A DNA stretch of 64,000 bases from Burkholderia lata (GTDB lineage: Bacteria > Pseudomonadota > Gammaproteobacteria > Burkholderiales > Burkholderiaceae): NCBI RefSeq assembly GCF_000012945.1, contig NC_007510.1:1054001-1118000 (forward strand), in the 5' to 3' direction. The position numbers and the translations under genes are program-made. Below the pieces are notes generated by a model. It did not search any database. It was not told the DNA's origin and worked only from the letters and a program-made list of their open reading frames with translations. This document shows positions 11,007 to 20,076 of this stretch, in pieces. The number at the start of each line of letters is the position of its first letter. The first letter of the stretch is position 1.

Positions 11007-12383
11007 TCAGCGGATCGTGTTCAGCACGGCCTCGACCGCCTGGCCGATCGCGAGCAGCGCGTCGTCGCGATGCGGTGCGGCCGCGAGCATCAGGCCGACC
11101 GGCGCCGCGTCGCGCGGATGGCAGGGCAGCGACAGCGCGCACGCGTCGAGGAAGTTGAACGCGCTCGGGTTGCGCAGGATCAGCGCGTTGGTGCGTGTGA
11201 ACGCGGCGTCGTCCGTTTCGAGTTCGGCGATGCGCGGCGGCACGACCGGCACCGTCGGCGCGACGAGTGCATCGAAGCGCGCCCAGACCGTGTGGGCGGC
11301 TTCGTCGAGCATCGCCGCGCGTGCGGCGAGCAGGTCAAGATAGTCGGCCGCGGTCGCGGGTTCGCCCTTCAGGATCCGCGTGAGCACGCGCGGGTCGTAC
11401 TGGTCGCGGTGCTTGGCGAGCAGCGGGCGATGCCACGCGTAGGCCTCGATCGGCGAAAAGCCGAAGCGGTTGACGTCCGGCAGCCGGTCGAGCGCCGGGA
11501 AACGCACTTCGGTGACGATCGCGCCGGCCGCTTCGAGATGCTTGAGCGCGGCGTCGAGCGCGGCCGCGACGTCGGCATCGACACCGTCCGTCACATAGTT
11601 CGTCAGCACGCCGAGCCGCACGCCTTCGAGCGGCCGGGCGGCCGGCACGTGCGGTTCGAGGCCCGCGAGCATTCGGTCGACGAGCGCGCAGCACGCGACC
11701 GTCAGGCCGATCGGGCCGAACGAGTCGAGCGTCGTCGACAGCGGCACGCCGCCTTGTGTCGGGATCCGGCTGGCGGTCGGCTTGAAGCCCGTCAGCCCGC
11801 ACAGCGCGGCCGGAATGCGGATCGAGCCGCCGGTGTCGGTGCCGAGCGCGACGGCGGCCATCCCGTCGGCGACGGACGCGGCGGCGCCGGACGACGAGCC
11901 GCCGGAGATCCGCGCGTCGCCCGGCACGTCGCGGTGGTATGGCGAGCGCGGATGGCCGAAGTGCGGATTCAGCCCGAGCCCCGAGAACGCGAACTCGCTC
12001 ATGTTGGTGCGGCCGACCAGCACCGCGCCCGCGCGCTTGAGCCGCGCGACGGCGACCGCATCGGTGCGGGCGGCCGGCGCGCCGTCGAGCACGCGCGAAC
12101 CCGCGCGCGTCACCTGGCCCGCGACGTCGAACAGGTCCTTGACCGACACGGGAATGCCCGCGAGCGGCGACAGCACGGTGCTGGCGGCGCGCAGCCGGTC
12201 ATGCGCGTCGGCGGCCGCGCGCGCGTTGTCGGCATCGACTTCGGTGAAGACGACCGCACCCTGGCCCGACGGATCGGCGATCCGGTCGAGCGCGGTATCG
12301 ACGAGTGCGCGGCTCGTGGTCCGGCCGGCGGCGAGGTCGGCGGCGAGCTGGGCGAGCGGGGGGAAGGGCGTGAAAGTGGTCAT
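11007..12383 (-). CDS. Amidase (amidase-signature family)
   Basis: A 458-residue amidase-signature hydrolase. The catalytic triad is visible: Lys in PVSVKDLFD, the cis-Ser of GGSSSGAAA, and the nucleophilic Ser of GTDTGGSIR, the last two in the glycine-rich signature block at about residues 155-185. The substrate cannot be told from sequence; relatives include aliphatic and aryl amidases, allophanate hydrolase and GatA. Only 7 bases separate it from the upstream GntR-type regulator on the same strand, so the two are almost certainly one operon and the regulator probably senses the amide or its product. Confidence 0.9.
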   Translation of the reverse strand: MTTFTPFPPLAQLAADLAAGRTTSRALVDTALDRIADPSGQGAVVFTEVDADNARAAADAHDRLRAASTVLSPLAGIPVSVKDLFDVAGQVTRAGSRVLDGAPAARTDAVAVARLKRAGAVLVGRTNMSEFAFSGLGLNPHFGHPRSPYHRDVPGDARISGGSSSGAAASVADGMAAVALGTDTGGSIRIPAALCGLTGFKPTASRIPTQGGVPLSTTLDSFGPIGLTVACCALVDRMLAGLEPHVPAARPLEGVRLGVLTNYVTDGVDADVAAALDAALKHLEAAGAIVTEVRFPALDRLPDVNRFGFSPIEAYAWHRPLLAKHRDQYDPRVLTRILKGEPATAADYLDLLAARAAMLDEAAHTVWARFDALVAPTVPVVPPRIAELETDDAAFTRTNALILRNPSAFNFLDACALSLPCHPRDAAPVGLMLAAAPHRDDALLAIGQAVEAVLNTIR

Positions 12384-12390
12384 GGGCGGC

Positions 12391-13071
12391 TCAGGGGCGA
12401 AGATGTTGAAGAAGCGTGGAGCGGAACGAATCGATATGGCTTTCGACGGCCGCGCGCGCGCCGGCGGCGTCACGCGCGGATAGCCGATCGAACAGTTCGC
12501 GATGCTCGTGCTGGACGTCGGCGAGATGGTGGGGTTCGGACAGCGTGACGAACCAGAAGCGCAGCGAGCGCTCGTGCAGCGCGCGCAGGATGTCGGCAAG
12601 CACCGCATTGCGCGCGGCCGTGGCGATCGCCTGATGGAACGCGCGGTCGAGTTCCATCATGCCTTCGACGTTGTGCGTGTCGACGCACGCCTGCCCGGCG
12701 TCGAGCAGCGCGGCCAGGCGCGCGAGATCGTCGGGGGTCGCATGGCGCGCGGCGAGTTCCGCGCAATGCGCTTCGTTGATGCGCCTCACGTCGATCACCG
12801 CGACGATGTCGTCGAGCGACAGCGGCTGCACCATCAATCCCTTGCGCGGCATCACGGACAGCAGCCCTTCGAGCACGAGCCGATGCACGGCCTGGTGCAC
12901 TGGTGTGCGGCCGATGCTGGTGCGGGCGACGAGGTCGGCTTCGTTGAGGGCGGCGCCGGGCTTCAGGCGCATCGTGATGATGTCGCGCTGGATCAGCGTG
13001 TACGCGCGGTCGGCGAGGCTGCCTGCCGGTGCGGCTGGGCGCTCGAGGGTGACATCGGTCGGGGCATTCAT
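12391..13071 (-). CDS. GntR-family transcriptional regulator (FCD subfamily)
   Basis: A 226-residue regulator with an N-terminal winged helix-turn-helix (LADRAYTLIQRDIITMRLKPG then LNEADLVARTSIGRTPV, about residues 19-58) and an all-helical FCD effector domain with the metal-site segment ELDRAFHQAI and a later His pair (VESHIDSF). It is the first gene of an operon with the amidase. A 12-bp perfect palindrome about 80 bp upstream is a plausible autoregulatory operator. The ligand is unknown; FCD proteins usually bind carboxylates. Confidence 0.9.
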   Translation of the reverse strand: MNAPTDVTLERPAAPAGSLADRAYTLIQRDIITMRLKPGAALNEADLVARTSIGRTPVHQAVHRLVLEGLLSVMPRKGLMVQPLSLDDIVAVIDVRRINEAHCAELAARHATPDDLARLAALLDAGQACVDTHNVEGMMELDRAFHQAIATAARNAVLADILRALHERSLRFWFVTLSEPHHLADVQHEHRELFDRLSARDAAGARAAVESHIDSFRSTLLQHLRP

Positions 13072-13151
13072 GCGGGTTGCGGCGCGGCGGCCGGACGGGG
13101 CGCGATCATGGCGCAGGCGATCGGGAGCGTGGACGATGCTTGGATATTATT

Positions 13152-13163
13152 GTGATATATCAC
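13152..13163. promoter_or_regulatory. Palindrome GTGATATATCAC, candidate GntR operator
   Basis: A perfect 12-bp palindrome in an AT-rich island within the 280-bp gap between the divergent GntR-type gene and the amidotransferase gene. Flanking TGGA (13141-13144) and TCCA (13168-13171) extend the symmetry imperfectly. FCD-type GntR proteins bind short AT-centred palindromes, so autoregulation is the natural guess. Confidence 0.45.
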
Positions 13164-13350
13164 TGGTGTCCAGTACCGGCGGTGATGCGTCGGCGTTGCC
13201 CGTACGCGGGCGGGGACGCTCCCCGACGCGGTTTGCCGCCAACTTGCAACAATTTCGACAGGATGTTGCAGGTTTGCCGCTCGATCGTGCGCTGAAGCAT
13301 AATGAATCCTCGTTTATCCATACGCGTGAGCGACGTACCAGACCATCGTC

Positions 13351-14539
13351 ATGAGCGAAAACACGCCTTCCCCGGCCGGTCTGCCCGGCACCTCCTCCGT
13401 TTCTTCCGATTCCCCCCGTACCGATCCGGCGAAAGCGCCCGATGCGCCGGCAGCCCAGGCCGCTGCGCAGAACGTCGCTGCTGACGGCGCGTCACCGGTG
13501 ACGGCTGCGTCCGAGCCGGGTGCGCCCGGTGCGACAGGCGCCGCCATCGATGGCGTTGCTGCCGCCGCGCCGCCGAAGGCTGGAACGCCACCACCCGGAT
13601 TCGGTGCGCAGCCCGATTTCGACTCGCCGCGCCCGCCGCCCGCGAGCGCGCAGAATGCGCCGCCGGCTTACCTGAAGCAGAGCGACACGCCGTGGTCGGT
13701 GTTCGGCCGGATCGTGGCCGCGCGCGCGCCGGCTGTTTGACCGTGCCGGCCAGCGCATCACGCAGCGCACGCTGCGCATCGGCGTGTCGGCGCGGATCTT
13801 CCATCCGGAACCGGGTGCGAAGGGGCTGCGGGGCAAGACGCTGCAGTATCTCGAGGAATCGATCGCGCACTGGGTGATGTCGCGCGACGTGCTCGTGTTC
13901 ATGATCCCGACCGTCGGTCACCAGGGCATGATTCACCCGAGCAACATCCGCCTGCGCGACTACGCGAAGCATCTCGACGGCCTGTTGCTGCAGGGTGGCG
14001 CCGACGTATCGCCGCAAACCTATGCTGCGTCCGACGCCCGCCCCGAATGGCCGGGCGATCGCGTGCGCGACATGTACGAGCTCGAGCTGCTGCATGAGTT
14101 CGTCGAATCCGGCAAACCCGTCCTCGGCGTGTGCCGCGGCTGCCAGCTGATCAACGTCGCGTTCGGCGGCTCGCTGTACCAGGACATCGCCACCGATGTG
14201 CCGACCGCGAATGCGCACGTGAGCGAGCATTACGACCAGCATCGTCACGCGATCCGCTTCCCGGATTCGTCGACGCTCGCGAGCATGTTCCCCGGGCGCA
14301 GCGAAGCGATCGTCAACTCGATTCACCATCAGGCGATCCGCGATCTCGGCCGCGATCTGAACATCGAGGCCGTGTCGGCGGGCGACGGGATCATCGAAGG
14401 CATTCGCCATCGGCGTTCGCCGTTCGTCGTCGGCGTGCAGTGGCACCCCGAGTTCCATCGTGCCGGCGGCTCGGAGCTGCTCGACTGTACGCCGCTGCTC
14501 GATGCATTCCTGCGCGCGGCGCGCGAAACTCGCCTGTAG
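13351..14539 (+). pseudogene. Class-I glutamine amidotransferase (PuuD-like, peptidase C26), frameshifted
   Basis: Two open frames form one gene. The first (13351-13740) encodes an Ala/Pro-rich, probably disordered N-terminal tail ending in WSVFGRIVAAR. The second, in the +1 frame, continues through RLFDRAGQRITQRTLRIGVSARIF and encodes the catalytic domain, with nucleophile Cys in GVCRGCQL and the His/Glu of VQWHPEF. The frames switch at a (CG)5 run, 13719-13728. Adding one CG unit (or removing one base) restores a single protein of about 395 residues. PuuD-like enzymes hydrolyse gamma-glutamyl-GABA. The catalytic part, from the first ATG-frame Met at 13784 or a nearby GTG, could still be made by reinitiation. 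A sequencing error in the repeat is also possible. Confidence 0.8.
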
Positions 14540-14654
14540 CGAGCTGCATGCTTCACGTCATACGCAGGCCGGCCGCGTCCCGATAAATTCGAGATGCGGC
14601 CGTTTCGTTTTGAACGATAATCGCGAGTCCCGATTCGTTCGCCGGAGTCTGACG

Positions 14655-15347
14655 TTGGCTTTCCGAAATTTTTCCCCTGCACGATGCGCGACGTGGATCG
14701 TTGCGCTGGCTGCCTGCGCGCAAGCGGGCGCGGCCTGGTCCGCCGACGCGACCGCGCCCGCCGCCGGCACGCGTCCGGCGGTCACGAGCCTGCGCGGCGA
14801 CGCGGCGGCATCCAATGCGGCTGCGACGGATGCGGCCGCGCAAGGCAACGTCGCCGAGCTGACGCAGATGCTGCACGATGGCCGCATCGTCGAGATGCGT
14901 ACGACGTACAACGGCAGCTACGGTGCGAGCCTGATGCTCGATCCGCGCGAGATGACGTACTACGTCGCGCTGTTCCAGGACAAGCACCTGTGGCGCGTGA
15001 TCCGGTCGCAGGAAAAGAATCGCGCGGAGATGGTGTACGCGAACTTCGTTCAGCAGACCGTACAACTTGCCGACATCGAGATCCGCCGTACCGAGCTGGA
15101 GGCGCAGAAGGCGTTTCTCGAGCGGGTGATCGCGCTGCAGGCGAATCGTGCGCAGCAGTTGCAGGCCGACCTGAGCGTTGCGCGCAGCCAGCAGGCTGAA
15201 GTCGCGCAGCGGCAGCGTTCGGCGCAGGAGCAGGCGCAAGCGCTGCAGGTCGAGAAGCGGGCCGCGCAGTTGCAGCTGCGCGATCTGCAGGAGCAGGTGC
15301 GACAGCTCGAGAAGCAGACCGAGACAGGGCTGCCCGCGCACAAGTAA
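14655..15347 (+). CDS. Exported coiled-coil protein (possible DUF2968 family)
   Basis: A 230-residue product with an N-terminal signal peptide (hydrophobic WIVALAACAQAGAAWSA, cleavage near residue 30). A conserved-looking central domain contains VAELTQML, YNGSYGASLMLDP and YYVALFQDKHLWRVI, followed by a long Gln/Ala/Arg-rich helix (about residues 135-225) that should form a coiled coil. The start is taken as TTG because GGAG lies 7 bases upstream and a signal peptide follows; no ATG in frame is better placed. The middle matches my memory of DUF2968, a Burkholderia-centred family of unknown function. A terminator follows. Confidence 0.75.
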   Translation: MAFRNFSPARCATWIVALAACAQAGAAWSADATAPAAGTRPAVTSLRGDAAASNAAATDAAAQGNVAELTQMLHDGRIVEMRTTYNGSYGASLMLDPREMTYYVALFQDKHLWRVIRSQEKNRAEMVYANFVQQTVQLADIEIRRTELEAQKAFLERVIALQANRAQQLQADLSVARSQQAEVAQRQRSAQEQAQALQVEKRAAQLQLRDLQEQVRQLEKQTETGLPAHK

Positions 15348-15376
15348 CGATTCGTCAGACGGACGCGGAGACGAGC

Positions 15377-15411
15377 AAAACCCGGCGAAGCGAGCTTCGC
15401 CGGGTTTTTTT
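15377..15411 (+). terminator. Rho-independent terminator
   Basis: Stem AACCCGGCGAAG / CTTCGCCGGGTT with a 4-base loop and a following T run, about 30 bases after the coiled-coil protein stop. The A run on the left means it may also serve the convergent gene at 15424. Confidence 0.9.
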
Positions 15412-15423
15412 ATGGCCGGGCCG

Positions 15424-16167
15424 TCAGCGCGCGAATGCGTCCGGCGTATCGGTCAGGCGGCGATGGGACAGTTGCGCCGTCCAGTCCAGGCCGGTGGCGG
15501 GCGCGTGCGTTGCGCGGGCAGGCTGGGTCGTGCGCAGCGCGTTCGCCATCGCGATCAGCGTGAGCGGATCTTCGAGCGAGTCGCGCGTATCGCCGGTGGC
15601 ACGCGGCGATGCGGCAAGCCGATCGCGTGTGCGGGCGTCGACCGTGCTGCTCCGGGGCGGCGGGCGCGTGGCCAGCCGCGACACGGCGGGTGTTCGGGCC
15701 GGCGCAGCCGCCATGCGCTTGCCACTCGAACGAGGCGACGCTGCCGTGGCTGTCGGCGGCACGCTGGATGTTGCCTTCGGACGAAGCGACGCGGGACGAC
15801 GCTTGACGTGGTGCGTGGCCGGCGGTGACTCGGCCGTTGTCGCGACAGGCGCGGCCATCTTGCGCTGCGGTGGCGCGCTCGTCGACGTATGTGGCTGAAC
15901 CGCAGCGACCCGCACGGTACCGGACGACGACGTAGCGTGATCCGGTACGCCACCGGCCGCGTGAATCGCGTATGCAGGCCCGAACCCCGCAATGGGTTCA
16001 TGCGCGGCAATCAGCCAGCCGATGATGCCGAGCGCGCCGATACTCCAGCAGATTGCATACTTCGCACGCCGGTCGCGAAAGCCGCCGGCGAAACGGCGGG
16101 AACACGGGGCGGCAGCGGCAGGCCGTGCAACCACCGACCCGGCAAGAGTCGGTGCCGGCGCTGCCAT
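15424..16167 (-). CDS. Single-pass membrane protein, Ala/Pro/Arg-rich, unknown function
   Basis: A 247-residue product with one clear transmembrane segment ([20 protein letters not shown], about residues 36-55) and a long low-complexity C-terminal part rich in Ala, Pro, Thr and Arg, ending [14 protein letters not shown]. The pattern is that of an N-in, C-out anchored periplasmic protein. The start at 16167 is preferred because GGAAG lies 9 bases upstream. The frame stays open to ATGs at 16374 and 16446, so the true N-terminus could be up to 93 residues longer. No family recognised. Confidence 0.55.
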   Translation of the reverse strand: MAAPAPTLAGSVVARPAAAAPCSRRFAGGFRDRRAKYAICWSIGALGIIGWLIAAHEPIAGFGPAYAIHAAGGVPDHATSSSGTVRVAAVQPHTSTSAPPQRKMAAPVATTAESPPATHHVKRRPASLRPKATSSVPPTATAASPRSSGKRMAAAPARTPAVSRLATRPPPRSSTVDARTRDRLAASPRATGDTRDSLEDPLTLIAMANALRTTQPARATHAPATGLDWTAQLSHRRLTDTPDAFAR

Positions 16168-16725
16168 GGGCAGCGGCTTCCAGTGGCATGCGCGGTGCGG
16201 CCGGCCCACGTCGATGCAGGACGTCGCCAGTGTCGCGAGGCAGTGCTTGCCGGGCCGCGCACCGGGTGCGCCGCGAAAGGTCCAGTCGCGGCCGAACGAC
16301 GGTACGTGATCGAGCGGAGCGACGCGAGGGCGGGCGAGCACGCCTGCCACGGGGACAAGGGACGATGGGATCATGAGGGCGGTGCGCCATGCGACACGGG
16401 CAACCGTGCCGGTGCGGCGCGGAACTGTCGTTGCAAATCGAGACATTGTGGTCAGCCGGCGAAGGCCGGTCGATCAGATCAATCTGATTTTTGCTTCCGT
16501 TTCGGGGCGACTCGTACGAGGAGAACGCTGCGACGGCAACGGCAGGGGCGACACAAGGCAAATGTCGGGTTGGCGTGGCATGATGCGCGAACCATGCCGG
16601 TGCGCGTGTCGTTGCGCGGTGCGCCGCCGGCGGGCAGCGATGCCCGTGCGCGCCGGCGGCGCGCCGCGTGCGTCGTCGGATCCATGCGGCGCGGATTCGC
16701 GCCATCCGAGCTGAGCGAGAAAAAC
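16168..16725. other. Divergent intergenic region before the MFS symporter gene
   Basis: If the minus-strand membrane protein starts at 16167, this 558-base stretch has no confident gene. The minus-strand frame to 16446 may be an N-terminal extension. An AT-richer segment around 16480-16505 (ATCAGATCAATCTGATTTTTGC) contains the inverted repeat ATCAGATcaATCTGAT and could be promoter or operator DNA for either neighbour. Confidence 0.4.
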
Positions 16726-18021
16726 ATGTCCACAGCGTCACACGCCATCGCGCAGGAATCCAAAGTCCGCACCGTATTCCGGGTCGTCAGCGGCAACTTC
16801 CTGGAAATGTACGACTTCATGGTCTACGGCTATTACGCGTCGGCCATCGCGAAAACCTACTTTCCGAGCGGCAACGCATTCGCGTCGCTGATGCTGTCGC
16901 TGTCGGTGTTCGGCGCGGGCTTCCTGATGCGGCCGGTCGGCGCGATCGTGCTCGGCGCGTACATTGACCATCACGGCCGCCGCAAGGGGCTGATCCTGAC
17001 GCTCGGGCTGATGGCGATCGGCACGCTCGCGGTGGCCGCGATACCGGGCTATGCGACGATCGGCGTGCTCGCGCCGGTGCTCGTGCTGCTCGGCCGGCTG
17101 CTGCAGGGCTTCTCGGCCGGCGTCGAACTCGGCGGCGTGTCGGTCTACCTGTCGGAGATCGCGACGAAGGGGCACAAGGGGTTCTATACGTCGTGGCAGT
17201 CGGGCAGCCAGCAGGTGGCCGTCGTGTTCGCCGCGCTCGTCGGCGTGCTGCTGAACCGCGTACTGCCGGCCGAGGAGATGACCGCGTGGGGCTGGCGCAT
17301 TCCGTTCCTGATCGGCTGCCTGATCGTGCCGTTCCTGTTCCTGATCCGCCGTTCGCTGAAGGAGACCGACGAATTCCTCGCGAAGCGTCATCGTCCGACG
17401 ATGGGCGAGATCATGCGCTCGATGCTCGACAACTGGGGCATCGTGGTGGCGGGCATGGGGATGGTAATCATGACGACGGTGTCGTTCTACATGATCACCG
17501 CCTATACGCCGACGTTCGGCAAGGAAGTGCTGCACCTGTCGTCGCTCGACGCGCTCGTCGTAACCGTCTGCGTGGGGATCTCGAATCTCGTGTGGCTGCC
17601 GCTGTCCGGTGCGTTGTCCGACCGCATCGGCCGCCGCCCGGTGCTGATCGCGTTCACCGTGCTGACGCTGTTGACGGCTTACCCGGCCGTGCTGTGGCTC
17701 GTCGGCGATCCGTCGTTCCTGCGGTTGCTCGCGGTCGAGCTGTGGCTGTCGTTCCTGTACGCGTCGTACAACGGGGCGATGGTCGTCGCGTTGACCGAAG
17801 TGATGCCGGCCGACGTGCGCACGGCCGGGTTCTCGCTCGCATACAGCCTGGCGACGACGATCGGCGGCTTCACGCCCGCGATCTCGACGCTGCTGATTCA
17901 TCAGACCGGGAACAAGGCGGCGCCGGGGCTGTGGCTGAGCGTTGCCGCGATTTGCGGACTGATCGCGACACTCGTGCTGTATCGCACGCCCGAGGCGCGC
18001 AACCAGTACAAGGCGGCCTGA
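16726..18021 (+). CDS. MFS transporter, metabolite:H+ symporter (citrate/tricarballylate type)
   Basis: A 431-residue, 12-transmembrane major facilitator of the metabolite:H+ symporter group. Signature segments are [16 protein letters not shown] in helix 1, DHHGRRKGL in the loop 2-3 MFS motif, [14 protein letters not shown] in helix 4-5, and DRIGRRPVL in the second half. Closest known relatives by eye are the CitA/CitH citrate-proton and TcuC tricarballylate symporters, so the substrate is probably a tricarboxylate; alpha-ketoglutarate or other organic acids are not excluded. The start MSTASHA follows GAGCGAGA; the frame is open far upstream without family character. Confidence 0.88.
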   Translation: MSTASHAIAQESKVRTVFRVVSGNFLEMYDFMVYGYYASAIAKTYFPSGNAFASLMLSLSVFGAGFLMRPVGAIVLGAYIDHHGRRKGLILTLGLMAIGTLAVAAIPGYATIGVLAPVLVLLGRLLQGFSAGVELGGVSVYLSEIATKGHKGFYTSWQSGSQQVAVVFAALVGVLLNRVLPAEEMTAWGWRIPFLIGCLIVPFLFLIRRSLKETDEFLAKRHRPTMGEIMRSMLDNWGIVVAGMGMVIMTTVSFYMITAYTPTFGKEVLHLSSLDALVVTVCVGISNLVWLPLSGALSDRIGRRPVLIAFTVLTLLTAYPAVLWLVGDPSFLRLLAVELWLSFLYASYNGAMVVALTEVMPADVRTAGFSLAYSLATTIGGFTPAISTLLIHQTGNKAAPGLWLSVAAICGLIATLVLYRTPEARNQYKAA

Positions 18022-18065
18022 CCGGCATCCGGTTGGCGCGCGGCGCCGGCCGCACGCGTTGCACT

Positions 18066-18096
18066 GAAAAAGGGAGCGCGCCGCGCTCCCTTTTTT
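18066..18096. terminator. Bidirectional terminator between symporter and TPR genes
   Basis: AAAAAGGGAGCGCG paired with CGCGCTCCCTTTTTT: a 9-bp GC stem flanked by A and T runs, positioned between two convergent genes so that it can stop transcription from both sides. Confidence 0.9.
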
Positions 18097-18104
18097 GTCT
18101 GCGT

Positions 18105-19946
18105 TCAGGCTTCGCGCAGCATGCCGGCGACTTCGACCGCCACATCGAGCCATTCGCCCGGCGCGGGCTGGCGGGCGAGCCTGGCCTGCGGATACCACGG
18201 GCAGTCGTCGCCGGTAAACCAGCGCCAGTCGGGCGCGAACGGCAGCATGACCCACAGCGGCTTGCCGAGCGCGCCGGCAAGGTGCGCGACTGCCGTATCG
18301 ATCGTGACGACGCCGTCGAGCCGCTCGATCAGCGCGGCCGTGTCGGCAAAGTCGTTCAGGCGGCCGTCGAGCCGGTGCACGCGCGGATGCGCGTCGACGT
18401 GCGCGCGTTCGTCGTCGTCGAGTGCGGGTTGCAGCACGATCCAGTCGATATCCGGCAGCGCGAGCAGCGGCGCGAGCGCGTCGAACGGCATCGAGCGGTT
18501 TTCCTGCGCCTGCCGGCGCCCCGACCATGCGAGGCCGAACTTGCGCTTCGACTGCCCGCCGAGCGAGCCGCGAAAGCGCCTGCCGGCGCCGTCGGGCGTA
18601 TCGAGGTAGCGCGAGCTCGCGACGATGTCCTCTTCCGTCTGAAGCCCGAGCAGGAACGGCAGGCTCATCAGCGTGCATGCGACATCCGCGGCAGGCGGTT
18701 TCGCGGCGCCCAGCGCGACGAGCGTCACGCGCCAGCGCGACGCGGCGGGCGCCAGCAGCGCAACGAGTTCCGGCTGGACTTCGAGCACGACGCGCGCGCA
18801 GCGGGCGCGGGCGAGCGGCACGAAGCGGACGAACTGCAGTGTGTCGCCGAAGCCCTGTTCCGCGCGGATCAGCAGCGTGCGCGATGCAATCGGCTCGCCT
18901 TGCCAGCGCGGCAGCGTGCCGAGCGGCGTCGCGCCCGGCGTGTCGTGGCGCGCTTCGTAGGCGGGCAGGCCGCGCGTGAAATCGCCGAGCGTCAGCAGCG
19001 TGACCGCGCGGTGCAGCCGCGCCAGCGTGAGATCGGGTGCGACGCGCAGCGCCTGGTCGAATGCGCGCAGCGCCATCTCGTGCGCACCGAGTGCGTGATG
19101 TGCGTTGCCGAGGTTCAGCCAGGCCAGGCTGAACGACGGATCGAGACCGACGGCGCGCTCGTAGTAGGGTAGCGCGTCGCGGTGGCGTGCCTGCGCGCTC
19201 AGTGCGTTCGCGAGCCCGAACAGCGCGAGCGGAAACGGCGGATGGAGCGCGAGCGCGGCTTCGAACGCAGCCGCCGCCTCGGCATGCCGGCCGACCGCAT
19301 CGAACGTGTTGCCGAGATTGAAATGGGCGGCGACGAAGCGTGGCTGCGCGGCGATCGCGGCCTGGAAGTGCGCGATCGCGTCGTCCGCGTGGCCCATTGC
19401 GTTCAGCGCCATCGCAAGATTGTTGTGCGCCCCCGCATGCCCGGGCCGCAGCTCGAGCGCACGATGGAACGCGGCGAGCGCGTCGTCGTGGCGGCCGAGC
19501 GCGTTCAGCGCGTTGCCGAGATTGTTATGGATCGATGCATCGTCGGGCGTGAGCCGGAGCGCACGGCTGAACGCATCGATCGCATCGTCGTGGCGCTGCA
19601 GCGCCGCATACGCGTTGCCGAGGTTGTAGTGCGCGAGCGGAAATTCGGGCGCGAGCGTCAGCGCGTTGCGGAACCGGTCGACCGCTTCGTCGAGCCGACC
19701 GAGCGCCTTCAGCGCGTTGCCGAGGTTGAGCTGCAGCGCGGCATCGCCCGGCCGCAGCGCGACGGCGCGGCCGACGAGATCGGCTGCCTCGGCGTGCTGG
19801 CCCTGCTGGTGCCGCAGCACGCCGAACAGATGCAGCGCGTCGGCGTCGGCGGGATTGGAGGCGAGCGCGTTGCGATAGCCGTGCTCGGCCTCGGCGAGGC
19901 GGCCCGCGCGGTGTGCGGCATACGCCCGGTCGAATGCGGAATCCAT
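18105..19946 (-). CDS. TPR-repeat protein with glycosyltransferase-like C-terminal domain
   Basis: A 613-residue protein. Residues about 1-380 are ten or more tetratricopeptide repeats (repeating A-x-LGR-x-DEA and ALxLxPxxAxAHxNLGN phrases). The C-terminal roughly 230 residues contain LLIRAEQGFGDTLQFVRF and the late motif TIDTAVAHLAGALGKPLWVMLPF, typical of GT9/GT41-like domains that follow TPRs in many proteobacteria. It may glycosylate a protein or act in polysaccharide assembly; no substrate can be read from the sequence. The start MDSAFDRAY is chosen because the TPR array begins there. It is divergent from the FAD monooxygenase gene. Confidence 0.85.
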   Translation of the reverse strand: MDSAFDRAYAAHRAGRLAEAEHGYRNALASNPADADALHLFGVLRHQQGQHAEAADLVGRAVALRPGDAALQLNLGNALKALGRLDEAVDRFRNALTLAPEFPLAHYNLGNAYAALQRHDDAIDAFSRALRLTPDDASIHNNLGNALNALGRHDDALAAFHRALELRPGHAGAHNNLAMALNAMGHADDAIAHFQAAIAAQPRFVAAHFNLGNTFDAVGRHAEAAAAFEAALALHPPFPLALFGLANALSAQARHRDALPYYERAVGLDPSFSLAWLNLGNAHHALGAHEMALRAFDQALRVAPDLTLARLHRAVTLLTLGDFTRGLPAYEARHDTPGATPLGTLPRWQGEPIASRTLLIRAEQGFGDTLQFVRFVPLARARCARVVLEVQPELVALLAPAASRWRVTLVALGAAKPPAADVACTLMSLPFLLGLQTEEDIVASSRYLDTPDGAGRRFRGSLGGQSKRKFGLAWSGRRQAQENRSMPFDALAPLLALPDIDWIVLQPALDDDERAHVDAHPRVHRLDGRLNDFADTAALIERLDGVVTIDTAVAHLAGALGKPLWVMLPFAPDWRWFTGDDCPWYPQARLARQPAPGEWLDVAVEVAGMLREA

Positions 19947-20076
19947 AACGCGAAAACTGACGGAAAGCGCGTATTTTCCCACACCGCGCGGCGGTGCCGC
20001 GGATCGGCCGATCGGCATATGGCCCCGTCACGCTGAGCGGCGTAGACTTGCAGGGTCGCGTGTCATCGAGGTTCTC

